DNA of 64,000 bases. It comes from Bradyrhizobium tropiciagri (GTDB taxonomy: Bacteria > Pseudomonadota > Alphaproteobacteria > Rhizobiales > Xanthobacteraceae). Below the pieces are notes generated by a model. That model was not told where the DNA came from. It made no database searches and worked only from the letters and a program-made list of their open reading frames with translations. This document shows positions 17,906-27,466 of this stretch, piece by piece. A program made the translations under genes and the position numbers. The stretch covers positions 124,001-188,000 of the forward strand of contig NZ_LFLZ01000006.1 of the NCBI RefSeq assembly GCF_001189845.1, read 5' to 3'. How positions within the stretch are numbered: the stretch's first letter is position 1; each line of letters begins with the position of its first letter.

Positions 17906-17941
17906 AGCACTTGGCTCAAAAACAGCACTTGGCTCAAAAAC
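17906..17941 (+). repeat. Perfect tandem duplication of 18 bases
   Basis: AGCACTTGGCTCAAAAAC occurs twice in immediate succession (17906-17923 and 17924-17941). It lies just before the hpnG/hpnH terminator and outside hpnG and hpnH as annotated here. Confidence 0.9.
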
Positions 17942-17978
17942 AAAGGCCCGATCGCATCGCGATCGGGCCTTTTGCTTT
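17942..17978. terminator. Bidirectional terminator between hpnG and hpnH
   Basis: AAAGGCCCGATCGC / GCGATCGGGCCTTTT forms a strong GC stem with a short loop and A/T flanks. It lies between the convergent ends of hpnG (plus) and hpnH (minus). Confidence 0.88.
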
Positions 17979-17998
17979 GCTCTGCCTGGCGGCGCGGA

Positions 17999-19158
17999 TT
18001 ACGCGGCCGTGGAAGCCTTGGCCTGCTGCTTGGCAGCGGCGGCAGCTGCCTCGTCGCGGCGGATCTCCGAGAGCTTCTTCTGGACCTGCTCGGCGAAGAT
18101 GTACTGCGCCGGGCGCTGCTTCGACATGTCGATCTCCGGCGCATCGGGCCCGAGGTCTTGATGCCGCGCAGCGCGACCCACATCGCCTTCAGCGGGTTGT
18201 TGATCGCAGCGGTGGCCGCGGTCGGCTCGTAGCCGCAATGGGCCATACAGTCGGCGCACTTCTCGTACTTGCCGGTGCCGTAGGTGTCCCACTCGGTGGT
18301 GTCCATCAGCTCCTTGAAGGTCTTGGCGTAGCCTTCACCGAGCAGATAGCAGGGCTTCTGCCAGCCGAAGATGTTGCGCGCCGGCATGCCCCAGGGCGTG
18401 CACTCGTATTCCTGGTTGCCGGCGAGGAAGTCGAGGAACAGGCCGGAATGCATGAAATTCCACTTCTTGCCCTTGCCGAGCGCAAAGACGTCGCGGAACA
18501 GCTTCTTGGTCTTGGTGCGGTTGAGGAAGTGCTCCTGGTCGGGCGCACGCTCATAGGCGTAACCCGGCGACATCGAGACGCCGACGCCGAGCTCGGTGGT
18601 GAAGTCGAGGAACTTGGCGATCTCCTCGGCCGGATGGCCGTCGAAGATGGTGGCATTGACGTTGACCGTGAAGCCGCGCGCCTTCGCCGCCTTGATCGCG
18701 GAGACGGCGCGATCGAACACGCCCTTCTGCGACACCGCCTTGTCGTGGTGGTCCTTCAGGCCGTCGAGATGCACCGAGAAGAACAGATAGGGCGACGGCT
18801 CGAACAGATCGAGCTTCTTCTCGAGCAGCAGCGCATTGGTGCACAGCGAGACGAACTTCTTGCGCGCCACGAGGCCGCGCACGATCTCGCCGATCTCCTT
18901 GTGGATCAGCGGCTCGCCGCCGGGGATCGCCACCATCGGCGCGCCGCATTCATCGGCCGCGTCCCAGCATTCCTGCGCGGTCATGCGGCGGTTGAGGATC
19001 GCATCGGGATAGTCGATCTTGCCGCAGCCGACGCAGGCGAGGTTGCAGCGGAACAAGGGTTCGAGCATCAGCACGAGCGGATAGCGTTTGCGGCCAAGCA
19101 GCTTCTGCTTGATCAGATAACCGCCGATACGCATTTCCTTGAAGAACGGTATAGCCAT
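17999..19158 (-). CDS. hpnH: Adenosylhopane synthase HpnH, with apparent late frameshift
   Basis: A radical SAM enzyme that joins the 5'-deoxyadenosyl group to diploptene to make adenosylhopane, the precursor of all C35 hopanoids. The cluster motif is Cys38, Cys42, Cys45 (CNLACVGC) from ATG 19158, followed by IPGGEPLIHKEIGEIV. The family's C-terminal sequence (DAPEIDMSKQRPAQYIFAEQ) is present, but in another frame from about 18145 onward; adding one G-C pair at CCGATG joins the two parts into 386 residues ending at 17999. As sequenced, the frame instead runs on with low-complexity Arg/Ser sequence to 17902. I regard the shift as a probable sequence error. It is preceded by ispH, 45 bases upstream on the same strand. 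Confidence 0.93.
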
Positions 19159-19203
19159 TAGACGATTTTCTTTCTGCACTTATCAAAGGGAAGTGGGTTC
19201 AGA

Positions 19204-20130
19204 TCAGCCCGCAGTCAGTTCGGCCGGCAGCCGGAATTCGATATTCTCTTCACGGCCCGGAACGACCGAGACCGAAACAGGTCCGATGCGCCGCAGGGCC
19301 TCGATCACATCGTCGACCAAAACTTCGGGTGCCGACGCACCCGCCGTGATGCCGACGGCCTTGGCATCCTTCAGCCAGTCCGGGTTGAGCTCGCTCCCAT
19401 CGGCAATGAGATAACTCGCGACGCCGACCTCGGTGCCGATTTCGCGAAGCCTGTTCGAGTTGGAACTATTGGCGGCCCCCACCACCAAAATGACGTCCAC
19501 CAGCTTACTTAGGTCCCTTACCGCAGATTGGCGGTTCTGTGTCGCATAGCAGATATCCCTGATGTCCGGGCCTTGAATATCTGTAAATTTTGCCTGAAGG
19601 GCCGCGATGATGTCCCTGGTGTCGTCCACGGACAGGGTGGTCTGGGTGATATAGGCGACCGGAGTGTCGGTCGGCAGCCGCAATTCCGCCACATCCTGGA
19701 CGCTCTGGACCAGCAGGACCGGCCCCGGAACCTGGCCCATGGTTCCCTCGACCTCGGGGTGGCCGGCATGCCCGATCAGGATCAGGGCGCGGCCCCTCGA
19801 GATATAGCGTTTGCCCTGGTTGTGGACCTTGGTGACGAGCGGGCAGGTGGCATTGAGCACAGGCAGGTCGCGGGCTTCCGCCTCCTCCTCGACGCTCCTG
19901 GCGACGCCATGGGCACTGAAGACGGTCACCGCCTTGGCCGGCACTTCCGACAGGTCCTCGACGAAGATCGCGCCCTTCTTTTTCAGGCTTTCGACCACAT
20001 GCTTGTTGTGAACGATCTCGTGGCGGACATAGACCGGCGGGCCATACTTCGCGAGCGCGCGTTCGACGATTTCGATCGCGCGCACGACGCCCGCGCAGAA
20101 GCCACGCGGCTGAGCAAGAAACACTTCCAT
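19204..20130 (-). CDS. ispH: 4-hydroxy-3-methylbut-2-enyl diphosphate reductase IspH
   Basis: A 308-residue iron-sulfur enzyme, the last step of the MEP pathway, giving isopentenyl and dimethylallyl diphosphate. The start ATG 20130 gives the family N-terminus [15 protein letters not shown]; the in-frame Met six codons earlier is less likely. The three cluster ligands are visible at Cys12, in [11 protein letters not shown] and in ICYATQNRQ. It lies upstream of hpnH on the minus strand, so isoprenoid precursor supply is physically linked with hopanoid synthesis. Whether a second copy exists elsewhere cannot be seen. Confidence 0.97.
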   Translation of the reverse strand: MEVFLAQPRGFCAGVVRAIEIVERALAKYGPPVYVRHEIVHNKHVVESLKKKGAIFVEDLSEVPAKAVTVFSAHGVARSVEEEAEARDLPVLNATCPLVTKVHNQGKRYISRGRALILIGHAGHPEVEGTMGQVPGPVLLVQSVQDVAELRLPTDTPVAYITQTTLSVDDTRDIIAALQAKFTDIQGPDIRDICYATQNRQSAVRDLSKLVDVILVVGAANSSNSNRLREIGTEVGVASYLIADGSELNPDWLKDAKAVGITAGASAPEVLVDDVIEALRRIGPVSVSVVPGREENIEFRLPAELTAG

Positions 20131-20609
20131 CGGTCGTCCGTTACGCAAATTGCACCAGCCTCATTCCAAGCCCTGCTTCCAAGCCTTACTTGCAAGCACT
20201 GCGGCCTTTTCGGCAACGCACTCCGCCAGGTCGGACCTCGCAACGTCGGTTGCAATGTCCACACCATTTCAGGTCCTGCACGGGATCCGCGCCCTCAAGG
20301 GCATGGAAATACAGGGATTTGTGGCAAAAAGGTAGCGCTTCGAGCGGGTGGGCGGCCGGCAACGAGAGGGGTTTGAGGTAATATAGTGTGGATTTCGGGT
20401 CCTGCGACCGTCCGTCTCCCTCACTTGTTCGTCACTTTATCGCCCACTGATGCGGTTTATACCGGCCACTCGTGGCCGTTCCTGTGGTTTGGAACCTCCT
20501 CAGCATCTCGTCGAGGAAGATAACCAAAACAACATTAGATCGGTCCCGGGAACTCCGCTACAGAGCGGGCGTTTTCGGCCATGCTTCCCCGAGCTTAGAA
20601 AGAAACGAA
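20131..20609. other. Divergent promoter region ispH/hpnN
   Basis: This 479-base gap separates ispH (minus) and hpnN (plus). It has only short, unconvincing reading frames. The one regulatory match I can support is the EcfG-type promoter at 20549-20573. Confidence 0.6.
20549..20573 (+). promoter_or_regulatory. EcfG (general stress sigma factor) type promoter for hpnN
   Basis: GGAAC at 20549-20553, 16 bases, then CGTT at 20570-20573: an exact match to the alphaproteobacterial EcfG consensus GGAAC-N16/17-CGTT. It lies 36 bases upstream of the hpnN GTG on the correct strand. The match is seen in sequence; activity is inferred. Confidence 0.6.
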
Positions 20610-23223
20610 GTGCTGACAAATATTGTCGTCTCCGTTGTTAGGACCTGTACGCGTTTTGCCCTTCCGGTTGTGATTATCTCTGTGCTGCTGTCGATCGGCG
20701 CCGGCTTCTATACGGCCCGCAACTTCTCGATCAACACCGACATCAACAAGCTGATCTCGCCGGATCTGGATTGGCGCAAGCGCGACAACCAGTTCGAGGA
20801 AGCGTTTGATCGCGAGCGGCTGATCCTGGCTGTGGTCGAGGCGGCGACGCCCGAACTGACCAGCGCTGCCGCCAAGGCGCTCACCGCGAAGCTGCAAGCC
20901 GACAAGAAGAACTTCGAGGCGATCACCGCGCTCGGCTCCGGCGAATTCTTCGAGAAGAACGGGCTGCTGTTCCTGCCGACCGAAGAGGTCGGCAAGGTCA
21001 CGGGCCAACTCGAATCGGCCGCGCCCCTGATCGAGATCATGGCGGGCGACCCGTCGATTCGCGGTCTGACCGGTGCGCTGGAGACCGGCCTTGCCGGCGT
21101 CAAGCGCGGACAGGTCAAGCTCGACAATGCCGCTCCGCCCTTCAACCTGATCTCCGAGACCGTCGAAACCGTCCTCGCCAAGGGCAGCGCGACCTTCTCC
21201 TGGCGCGAGCTCACCAGCGACAAGCCGCTGACCGATTCTGACAAGCGCGCCTTCATCGAGGTCAAGCCGATCATCGACTATTCGGCGCTGGAGCCGGGCA
21301 AGGCCGCGACCGACGCGATCCGGCAGGCGGCCGCCGATCTGAAATTTCCGACCGAATATCACGCGCGCGTGCGCCTGACCGGCCCCGTGCCGATCGCCAA
21401 CGAGGAATACGCCACGGTGCAGGATGGCGCGATCACCAACGGCATCGGCACCGTGGTGATCGTGCTGATCATCCTCTGGCTGGCGCTGCACTCCGGCAAG
21501 ATCATCTTCGCCGTGTTCGTCAACCTGTTCATCGGCCTTGCGCTCACCACGCGGTCGGCCTCATGATGGTCGGGTCGTTGAACCTGCTTTCGATCGCCTT
21601 CGCGGTGCTGTTCGTCGGCCTCGGTGTCGACTTCGGCATCCAGTTCAGCGTGCGCTACCGCTCCGAGCGCTTCAAGAACGACAATCTGACGCTCGCGCTC
21701 GAGAACGCAGCGCGCCGCTCGGCGGTGCCGCTGTCGCTCGCGGCGATGGCGACCGCCGCCGGCTTCCTGTGCTTCCTGCCGACCGACTACAAGGGCATCT
21801 CCGAGCTCGGCAAGATCGCCGGCGCCGGCATGCTGGTGGCCTTCATCACCAGCATCACGTGCTGCCGGCGCTGCTCGACCTGCTCAATCCGCCGGGCGAG
21901 AAGGAGCCGGTCGGCTACGCCTTCCTGGCGCCGCTCGACCACTTCCTGGAGAAGCACCGCGTTCCGATCATCGTCGGCACGCTGCTGGTCACGGTCGCGG
22001 GCCTGCCGCTGCTGCACTACATGAAGTTCGACTTCAACCCGATCAACCTGCGCAACAAGCAGGCGGAATCGATCGCGACCTTCCTCGATCTGAGGAAGGA
22101 TCCGAACACCGGTGCCAACGCCATCGACGTGATGACGCGCTCGGAGGCCGACGCCAAGAAGATCGAGGCCAAGCTCGAGAAGTTGCCTGAAGTCTCGCGC
22201 GTGATGTCGCTCGACAGCTTCGTGCCTGACGACCAGCCGGCCAAGCTGAAGCTGATCGCCCAGGCGGCCAAGACGCTCGGCCCCGCGCTCAACCCGGACT
22301 CGGTCGATCCGGCGCCGTCGGATCAGGAGAATGTCGAGTCGCTGAAGAGCTCGGTCGACAGCCTGCGCAAGACCGCGGGCGACGGCAAGGGACCGGGCGC
22401 GGTTGCCGCGCGCCGGCTCGCCGATGCCTTGCAGAAGCTTGCCGATTCGACCCAGGCGACCCGCGACAAAGCGCAGGAGGTCTTCGTCGCGCCGATGAAG
22501 ATCGTGTTCGATCAGCTTCGTAACACGTTGCAGGCCCAGACGGTCACGCTGCAGAACCTGCCGCCGGAACTGGTCGCGAGCTGGAAGACCAAGGACGGCC
22601 TGATGCGTGTCGAGGCGGAGCCGAAGGGCGATCCGAACGACAACGACAATCTGCGCCGCTTTGCAGACGCCGTGCTCGCCGCCGAGCCGACCGCGATCGG
22701 CGGTCCGGTCTCGATCCTGAAGTCGGGCGATGTGATCGTGAACGCGTTCATCCACGCCGGCATTCTGGCGCTGGTCACGATCAGCCTGCTGCTGTGGCTG
22801 ACGCTGCGCCGGGTCGTCGACGTGCTGATGACGTTGGTGCCGCTGCTGGTCGCCGGCATCGTCACGCTGGAGATCTGCGTCCTGATCGGGCTGCCGCTCA
22901 ACTTCGCCAACATCGTCGCGTTGCCGCTGCTGCTCGGCGTCGGCGTGGCGTTCAAGATCTACTATGTCACGGCATGGCGGCAGGGCAGGACGAATCTGCT
23001 GCAATCGAGCCTGACGCGTGCGATCTTTTTCAGCGCGCTGACCACGGCGACGGCGTTCGGTAGCCTGTGGCTATCCAGTCATCCCGGCACCGCAAGCATG
23101 GGCAAGCTGCTTGCGCTTTCGCTCGTCACGACGCTCGCGGCGGTGCTGCTGTTCCAGCCGGCACTGATGGGCAAACCGCGCGAAACCCTCAAGGACGAGG
23201 ATATCGCCAACGACGTCACCTGA
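20610..23223 (+). pseudogene. hpnN: Hopanoid RND transporter HpnN, split by two apparent frameshifts
   Basis: Read across two shifts, this encodes an RND transporter of about 870 residues. HpnN of Rhodopseudomonas is needed to move hopanoids to the outer membrane. The start is GTG 20610 (MLTNIVVSVVRTC), after an A/G-rich ribosome site. Frame changes occur near 21551, where LFIGLALTT should continue to [17 protein letters not shown], and near 21859, where VAFITSIT should continue to [16 protein letters not shown]. Each is repaired by one extra G (ACGCG to ACGGCG, ACGTG to ACGGTG). Everything else looks intact, with [15 protein letters not shown] and the C-terminal TM bundle. I think sequence error is likelier than true decay. 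hpnO follows after one convergent gene. Confidence 0.85.
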
Positions 23224-23298
23224 CGCGTTGGCGATCCGGCCCGGCGGCAGGCGCCGCCGAGCCGCGATTTGCCGCCGAGCCGGATTAGAGCGTCGGTA

Positions 23299-23955
23299 TC
23301 AGTGCGTCGGTCGCGCGATGTCCGGGAGCAGGCAGATATCGCCCACGGTGTCCGCCGACGCATTGGCGGCGCCCTGAGCACCGGCTGCCTGCTTCTGACC
23401 GGGCTTGGCGGCAGGCGCCACGGCACCGGTGGTCTTCTGCGGCGCAGCCGATTTGGGGGCGGCGCCCTTCGCTGCCGGGCTGCCCGCAGCAGCCGGGTTG
23501 CCGGCGGCGCTCACCGGGATCGGCGGACCGACGCGGGTCCAGGTCTCGCCGCCGCACAGGAAGCCGAGCACGCAGCCCTGGATCTCGAGCTGATCGGTGC
23601 CGACCGGCTTGATGGTCGAGCTGTAGAGCTGGCCGTCCTTCGCGTTGTACACTTGGCCTTCCCACGCGTCGGCGCCGGCCTTCTTCTTCATGTCGATCAG
23701 GATCGGCATGCCGAGCGTAGGCCTGCTCTGCTTCGCAGGATCAGGATTGTTCTTATCCTTGCCGCCGGGGGTTTTTTCCCAGGACACCGCACCCCACATG
23801 TTGCCATTACACTGGGCGACGCGGATGGTGGCGACACCGTCTGCGACCTTCCAGTCGCCGGTCGGGTCCGCTGCAAGTGCCGGTGATAATACGGTGGCCA
23901 AAAATAAACCTGAAAAGGCTATTGTACGCGCGAAAGTTCTTGGGCAGTGCAACAT
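23299..23955 (-). CDS. DUF2147-type secreted protein
   Basis: A 218-residue protein with a signal peptide (hydrophobic AFSGLFLATVLSPALA, cleavage near ALAAD). The mature N-terminal part, about 110 residues, fits the DUF2147 pattern: DPTGDWKVADGVATIRVAQC, LGMPILIDMKK and a WEGQVYNAKDGQLYSS block. The C-terminal 80 residues are Ala/Pro/Lys-rich and look disordered. The role is unknown; it lies between hpnN and hpnO on the opposite strand and is divergent from hpnO. Confidence 0.8.
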   Translation of the reverse strand: MLHCPRTFARTIAFSGLFLATVLSPALAADPTGDWKVADGVATIRVAQCNGNMWGAVSWEKTPGGKDKNNPDPAKQSRPTLGMPILIDMKKKAGADAWEGQVYNAKDGQLYSSTIKPVGTDQLEIQGCVLGFLCGGETWTRVGPPIPVSAAGNPAAAGSPAAKGAAPKSAAPQKTTGAVAPAAKPGQKQAAGAQGAANASADTVGDICLLPDIARPTH

Positions 23956-24057
23956 GGTCCAAACCTGTGCTTAACTAGACGATCCGAGCGGGGGTCAAAA
24001 CGCCGCTAGCGAGCGTTTTAAGTTGACGAGATGGCCATCAACCGACGTATGTAACGA

Positions 24058-25449
24058 ATGGTAAGTTCCAATTTAGACGTTTCCGAGATTTTTGTGGAGC
24101 GCGAGGGGCAGCGCGGTGCCATGCACACGCGTCACCTCAACGAGCAGCTCGTTCGCGTCCTCAAGACCATCGGCTATGACGTCGGCTTCCAGAAGGGACA
24201 GGGCCAATACCTCTTCGATCGTCAGGGGGCTCGTTACCTCGATCTATTGAGCGGATTTGGCGTTTTTGCGATTGGCCGTAATCATCCCGACCTGCGCAAG
24301 GCGCTGAAGAGCGTGCTCGACGCCGATCTGCCCAATCTCGTGCAGCTCGACGTCTCGACCCTCGCCGGCGTACTCGCGGAACGGCTTCTGGAACACGTTC
24401 CATATCTGGACAAGGTGTTTTTCGCCAATTCCGGCGCCGAAACCGTTGAAGCGGCGATCAAGTTCGCGCGTGGCGCGACCGGCCGGCCGGGCATCGTCTA
24501 TTGCGGGCATTCGTTCCACGGCCTGTCCTACGGCGCGCTGTCGCTGACCGATGATACGAATTTCCGCAGCGGCTTCGAGCCGCTGCTGCCGGGCTGCACC
24601 CCGATCCCCTACAACGATCTCGAGGCGCTGGAGAAGGCGCTGTCGTCGCGCCAGGTCGGTGCGTTCATCGTCGAGCCGATCCAGGGCAAGGGCGTCAATA
24701 TGCCCACCGACGAGTTCCTGCCCGGCGCGCTGGCGCTGTGCCGCAAATACGGCACGCTGTTCATCGCCGACGAGATCCAGACCGGCATCGGCCGCACCGG
24801 AAAATTCCTCGCGATCGAGCATTGGGGCATCGAGCCCGACATGGTGCTGCTGGCGAAGGCGCTGTCCGGCGGTCACGTGCCGATCGGCGCGCTGCTGACG
24901 CGCAAGCACATCTTCGACAAGATCTTCAACCAGATGGACCGCGCGGTCGTGCACGGTTCGACCTTCGCCAAGAACGATCTGGCGATGGCAGCCGGCATCG
25001 CGACGCTCGATGTCATCAAGGCCGAGAAGCTGGTCGAGAACGCTGCCAAGCGCGGCGCCGAGCTCCGTCTTGCGCTGACGCGCATGGTGCCGGGCTATGA
25101 ACTGATGAAGGAAGTCCGCGGCAAGGGCCTGATGATCGGCGTGGAGTTCGGTCCGCCGAAATCGCTGCGGCTGAAGGCGTCGTGGAACCTGCTGGAGACC
25201 GCCAACAAGGGCCTGTTCTGCCAGCTCATCACGGTGCCGCTGTTCAAGGATCACAAGATCCTCACGCAGGTCGCCGGCCACGGCCTCCACACCATCAAGC
25301 TGCTGCCGCCGCTGATGATCACCGAGGAAGACTGCAGCTGGATCGAGAAGTCGTTCGACGACGTGATCGCCGGCAGCCACAAGGTGCCCGGCGCGATCTG
25401 GTCGCTCGGCAAGACGCTGGTCGACAACGCGGTGCGCAAGTCGGCGTAA
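24058..25449 (+). CDS. hpnO: Aminobacteriohopanetriol aminotransferase HpnO
   Basis: A 463-residue class III (ornithine/acetylornithine-type) aminotransferase. PLP-binding features are NSGAETVEAAIKFARGATGR, IADEIQTGIGRTGK and the Schiff-base lysine in LLAKALSGGHVPIGA at about Lys267. In Rhodopseudomonas, HpnO is needed for aminobacteriohopanetriol, replacing the terminal hydroxyl of the side chain with an amine. Membership of this locus favours HpnO over a general amino-acid aminotransferase. ATG 24058 is used; a second Met at 24121 would remove a variable leader. Confidence 0.9.
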   Translation: MVSSNLDVSEIFVEREGQRGAMHTRHLNEQLVRVLKTIGYDVGFQKGQGQYLFDRQGARYLDLLSGFGVFAIGRNHPDLRKALKSVLDADLPNLVQLDVSTLAGVLAERLLEHVPYLDKVFFANSGAETVEAAIKFARGATGRPGIVYCGHSFHGLSYGALSLTDDTNFRSGFEPLLPGCTPIPYNDLEALEKALSSRQVGAFIVEPIQGKGVNMPTDEFLPGALALCRKYGTLFIADEIQTGIGRTGKFLAIEHWGIEPDMVLLAKALSGGHVPIGALLTRKHIFDKIFNQMDRAVVHGSTFAKNDLAMAAGIATLDVIKAEKLVENAAKRGAELRLALTRMVPGYELMKEVRGKGLMIGVEFGPPKSLRLKASWNLLETANKGLFCQLITVPLFKDHKILTQVAGHGLHTIKLLPPLMITEEDCSWIEKSFDDVIAGSHKVPGAIWSLGKTLVDNAVRKSA

Positions 25450-25460
25450 GCTCATTCTCC

Positions 25461-25548
25461 CGTAGCCCGGATGCAGCGAAGCGAAATCCGGGGTTCTCGA
25501 TACTTGCAAGACTGTTCCCGGATTGCGCTTCGCTCCATCCGGGCTACG
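25461..25548. repeat. Dispersed palindromic repeat, family C
   Basis: CGTAGCCCGGATG at the left pairs with CATCCGGGCTACG at the right. The interior GCGAAGCGAAATCCGG / CCGGATTGCGCTTCGC also pairs. It is a known type of intergenic palindrome in Bradyrhizobium-like genomes and starts 11 bases after the hpnO stop, so it could act as a transcript-end hairpin. Confidence 0.8.
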
Positions 25549-25561
25549 AGATTGTTTCATC

Positions 25562-25676
25562 CGTCATTGCGAGCGAAGCGAAGCAATCCATCGCGCCGCG
25601 AGCGGAGAGATGGATTGCTTCGTCGCTTCAGCGCAAAATTGCTTTGCAATTTTGTCGCGAGCTCCTCGCAATGACG
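25562..25676. repeat. Dispersed palindromic repeat, family B (long form)
   Basis: CGTCATTGCGAGCGAAGCG at the left pairs with CTCCTCGCAATGACG at the right, and GAAGCAATCCATC pairs with GATGGATTGCTTC. A nested hairpin, GCAAAATTGCTTTGCAATTTTG, sits in the right arm. A shorter copy is at 43826-43911. Confidence 0.85.
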
Positions 25677-25699
25677 GATGTGGAGCGAGCGTTCGAAAC

Positions 25700-26470
25700 T
25701 CACCCTTCCTTGTTCGCGCGCATCGCGCTTTCGAACTTGTCGCCGAACTCGCTGAGCTCGTCGGCGCCGAGATCGCTGACCGCCCAATAGTTCAGGCCGC
25801 GGTCGCTCCAGCGCCGGATGTTGAAGCCCTGCAACGTCGAGACCTTCGCGGTCTTGCGTTCGGTATTTGCGGTTTGCGCCACGAACAGATTGATCACGTG
25901 CTGGCGCCGCTTGTAGACCACGGCGCCGATCTCGCGGGCGTTGACATAGTCGAGCCGGCCGCCGATCAGGGTGAAGCCCTGCGCGGTGAGGTCGATCACC
26001 GGCGGCGAGACGTCGAGCTTGCCGTTGAACCAGGGCTTGACCGTATGCTGATCGGTCGAGACCACGTCGATCAGATGACCGGCCTGCAGCGAGCGCAGAT
26101 GCGCCGACACCACCTCGTTCTCGATGCGCTGCTCGTCGTCGTTGCGCAGCACGATCGCGACGAGGCCCGTTGCCGCCATCGCCGATACCGCCGAGCCCAT
26201 CGCGAAGCCGCGCAGCACCGAGCGCCGGCTCGGCGCCGCCTGCGGCTGCGGCTGCGGCAGGGCCTTCTCGATCTTGCGGCGCAGCTCGAGCGGTGCCTTG
26301 TAACGCAGGTCGCTCTCGGCGATCGCCTGGCGGATCTCCTGATATTCCTTCATCAGGACGGCGCAATGCGCGCACCCCTCGATATGGACTTCCACTTCGC
26401 GTGCATGGCCGGCGTCGAGTTCGCCGTCGATCAGCGCGTGGATCAGCACTTCGGCTTCCTCGCAGGTCAT
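25700..26470 (-). CDS. Anti-sigma factor, zinc-binding membrane type
   Basis: A 256-residue protein. The N-terminal anti-sigma domain has the zinc motif H-x3-C-x2-C at His29, Cys33 and Cys36 (HIEGCAHC). One membrane helix lies at about residues 89-109 (GFAMGSAVSAMAATGLVAIV), and a periplasmic domain of about 145 residues follows. It should hold the adjacent ECF sigma factor until a periplasmic signal arrives. Its start overlaps the sigma gene stop by four bases, the usual arrangement for a sigma/anti-sigma pair. Confidence 0.9.
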   Translation of the reverse strand: MTCEEAEVLIHALIDGELDAGHAREVEVHIEGCAHCAVLMKEYQEIRQAIAESDLRYKAPLELRRKIEKALPQPQPQAAPSRRSVLRGFAMGSAVSAMAATGLVAIVLRNDDEQRIENEVVSAHLRSLQAGHLIDVVSTDQHTVKPWFNGKLDVSPPVIDLTAQGFTLIGGRLDYVNAREIGAVVYKRRQHVINLFVAQTANTERKTAKVSTLQGFNIRRWSDRGLNYWAVSDLGADELSEFGDKFESAMRANKEG

Positions 26471-27024
26471 TTCGCTTGCTCCTGTTCCGCGAGCCAGGCT
26501 GATCGCAGCATGGCGCGGGCGCGCGCGAGACGGGACATCACGGTGCCGACCGGCACGGCGGCGACATCGGCGATCTCGCGGTATGAAAGATTCTGGATTT
26601 CCCTGAGCACAAAGGTCTCGCGGAACGGCTCGGCGAGTGCTGCGACCAGCCTGCGCACGGTGTCGCCGTCGAAGCGGCGCAGCATCTGCTTTTCCGGGGT
26701 CTCCGGGGCCTCGTTCCACATCGGGGTCTGGTCGCCGCCCTCGGGCAGCTCCTCGACCGCGGTCGGGGCGGTCTTGCGGCGGGCATATTCGGCGCGGCAG
26801 ACATTGCGCAGGATCGCGAACAGCCACGGCTTCATCGCAGGTCCCCGGTAGCTGTCGAAATGCTTGTAGGCGCGCAGGTAGCATTCCTGCACCGCGTCCT
26901 CGGCGTCGGCGGCATCGCGCAGCAAATAGCGCGCCAGGGTGTAGGCGTCGTCAAGGTAGGGCAGCGCGGCTTCGCGGAAGCGCCGTGCCTTTTCGGGATC
27001 GTCTTGCGACGCGTTGACAACCAT
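26467..27024 (-). CDS. ECF-family RNA polymerase sigma factor
   Basis: A 185-residue sigma-70-like factor. Region 2 spans about residues 20-90 (DAADAEDAVQECYLRAYKHF, then PWLFAILRNVCRAEYARRK) and region 4 about 125-180 (LREIQNLSYREIADVAAVPV, GTVMSRLARARAMLRSAW). I chose ATG 27024 (MVVNASQDDPEKARRF) because the upstream in-frame extension is Pro/Arg-rich and unlike the family. It probably directs transcription of its own operon and of the cupredoxin/metallophosphoesterase genes upstream; this is inference from gene order. Confidence 0.92.
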   Translation of the reverse strand: MVVNASQDDPEKARRFREAALPYLDDAYTLARYLLRDAADAEDAVQECYLRAYKHFDSYRGPAMKPWLFAILRNVCRAEYARRKTAPTAVEELPEGGDQTPMWNEAPETPEKQMLRRFDGDTVRRLVAALAEPFRETFVLREIQNLSYREIADVAAVPVGTVMSRLARARAMLRSAWLAEQEQAK

Positions 27025-27118
27025 CGTGTCCTGCCCGGCTTGTCGAGAGACGGCTTGTGCCCGGCCGGGGGCTGAGGGCCACCGGCCGGGCATGGCTGTG
27101 ATTGTATGGCTGGTCACG

Positions 27119-27442
27119 TTACCCAACCTTGATACTGCCTGTCATGTGCGGATGCAGCGAGCAGAAATACTTGTACTCGCCGGGCTCCGTGAAGGTGAAC
27201 GAGAAGGTGCCGTCGGTATCCATGGTCTTGGAGCGGAATTTTCCCGCGCACACCACGGTGTGCGGGATGTCGTCGCGGTTGGTCCAGGTCACTGTCGTGC
27301 CGACCTTCACGTCGAGCGGGTTCGGCGCGAACGAGAAGTTGTCGATGTGGACCGCGACGTCTTCGGCGCGGGCCGCCGTGACAGGAAGCAGCATGGCCGC
27401 GACCACGGCGATCCCGAAGTCGCGTCGATTGATCGTACTCAT
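27119..27442 (-). CDS. Plastocyanin/azurin-like cupredoxin
   Basis: A 107-residue secreted type-1 copper protein. A signal sequence (DFGIAVVAAMLLPVTAARA) with a preceding twin-Arg-like NRR precedes the beta-barrel. Copper ligands are His in IPHTVV and the Cys/His/Met set in YFCSLHPHMTG. It is likely a periplasmic electron carrier or copper-binding protein. It is transcribed between the metallophosphoesterase and the sigma/anti-sigma pair, so copper or redox stress is a plausible input. Confidence 0.9.
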   Translation of the reverse strand: MSTINRRDFGIAVVAAMLLPVTAARAEDVAVHIDNFSFAPNPLDVKVGTTVTWTNRDDIPHTVVCAGKFRSKTMDTDGTFSFTFTEPGEYKYFCSLHPHMTGSIKVG

Positions 27443-27466
27443 CGTCTCTTTCCTCAGCCTTGTCCG

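Noticed and set aside
17902..18145. Arg/Ser-rich C-terminal extension of HpnH
   Set aside because: The native HpnH C-terminus is encoded in the other frame up to 17999. The extension arises only from the apparent single-base loss near 18145.
20472..20609. Earlier start for HpnN
   Set aside because: The extension is unlike HpnN and overlaps the EcfG-type promoter; GTG 20610 gives the expected MLTN-type N-terminus.
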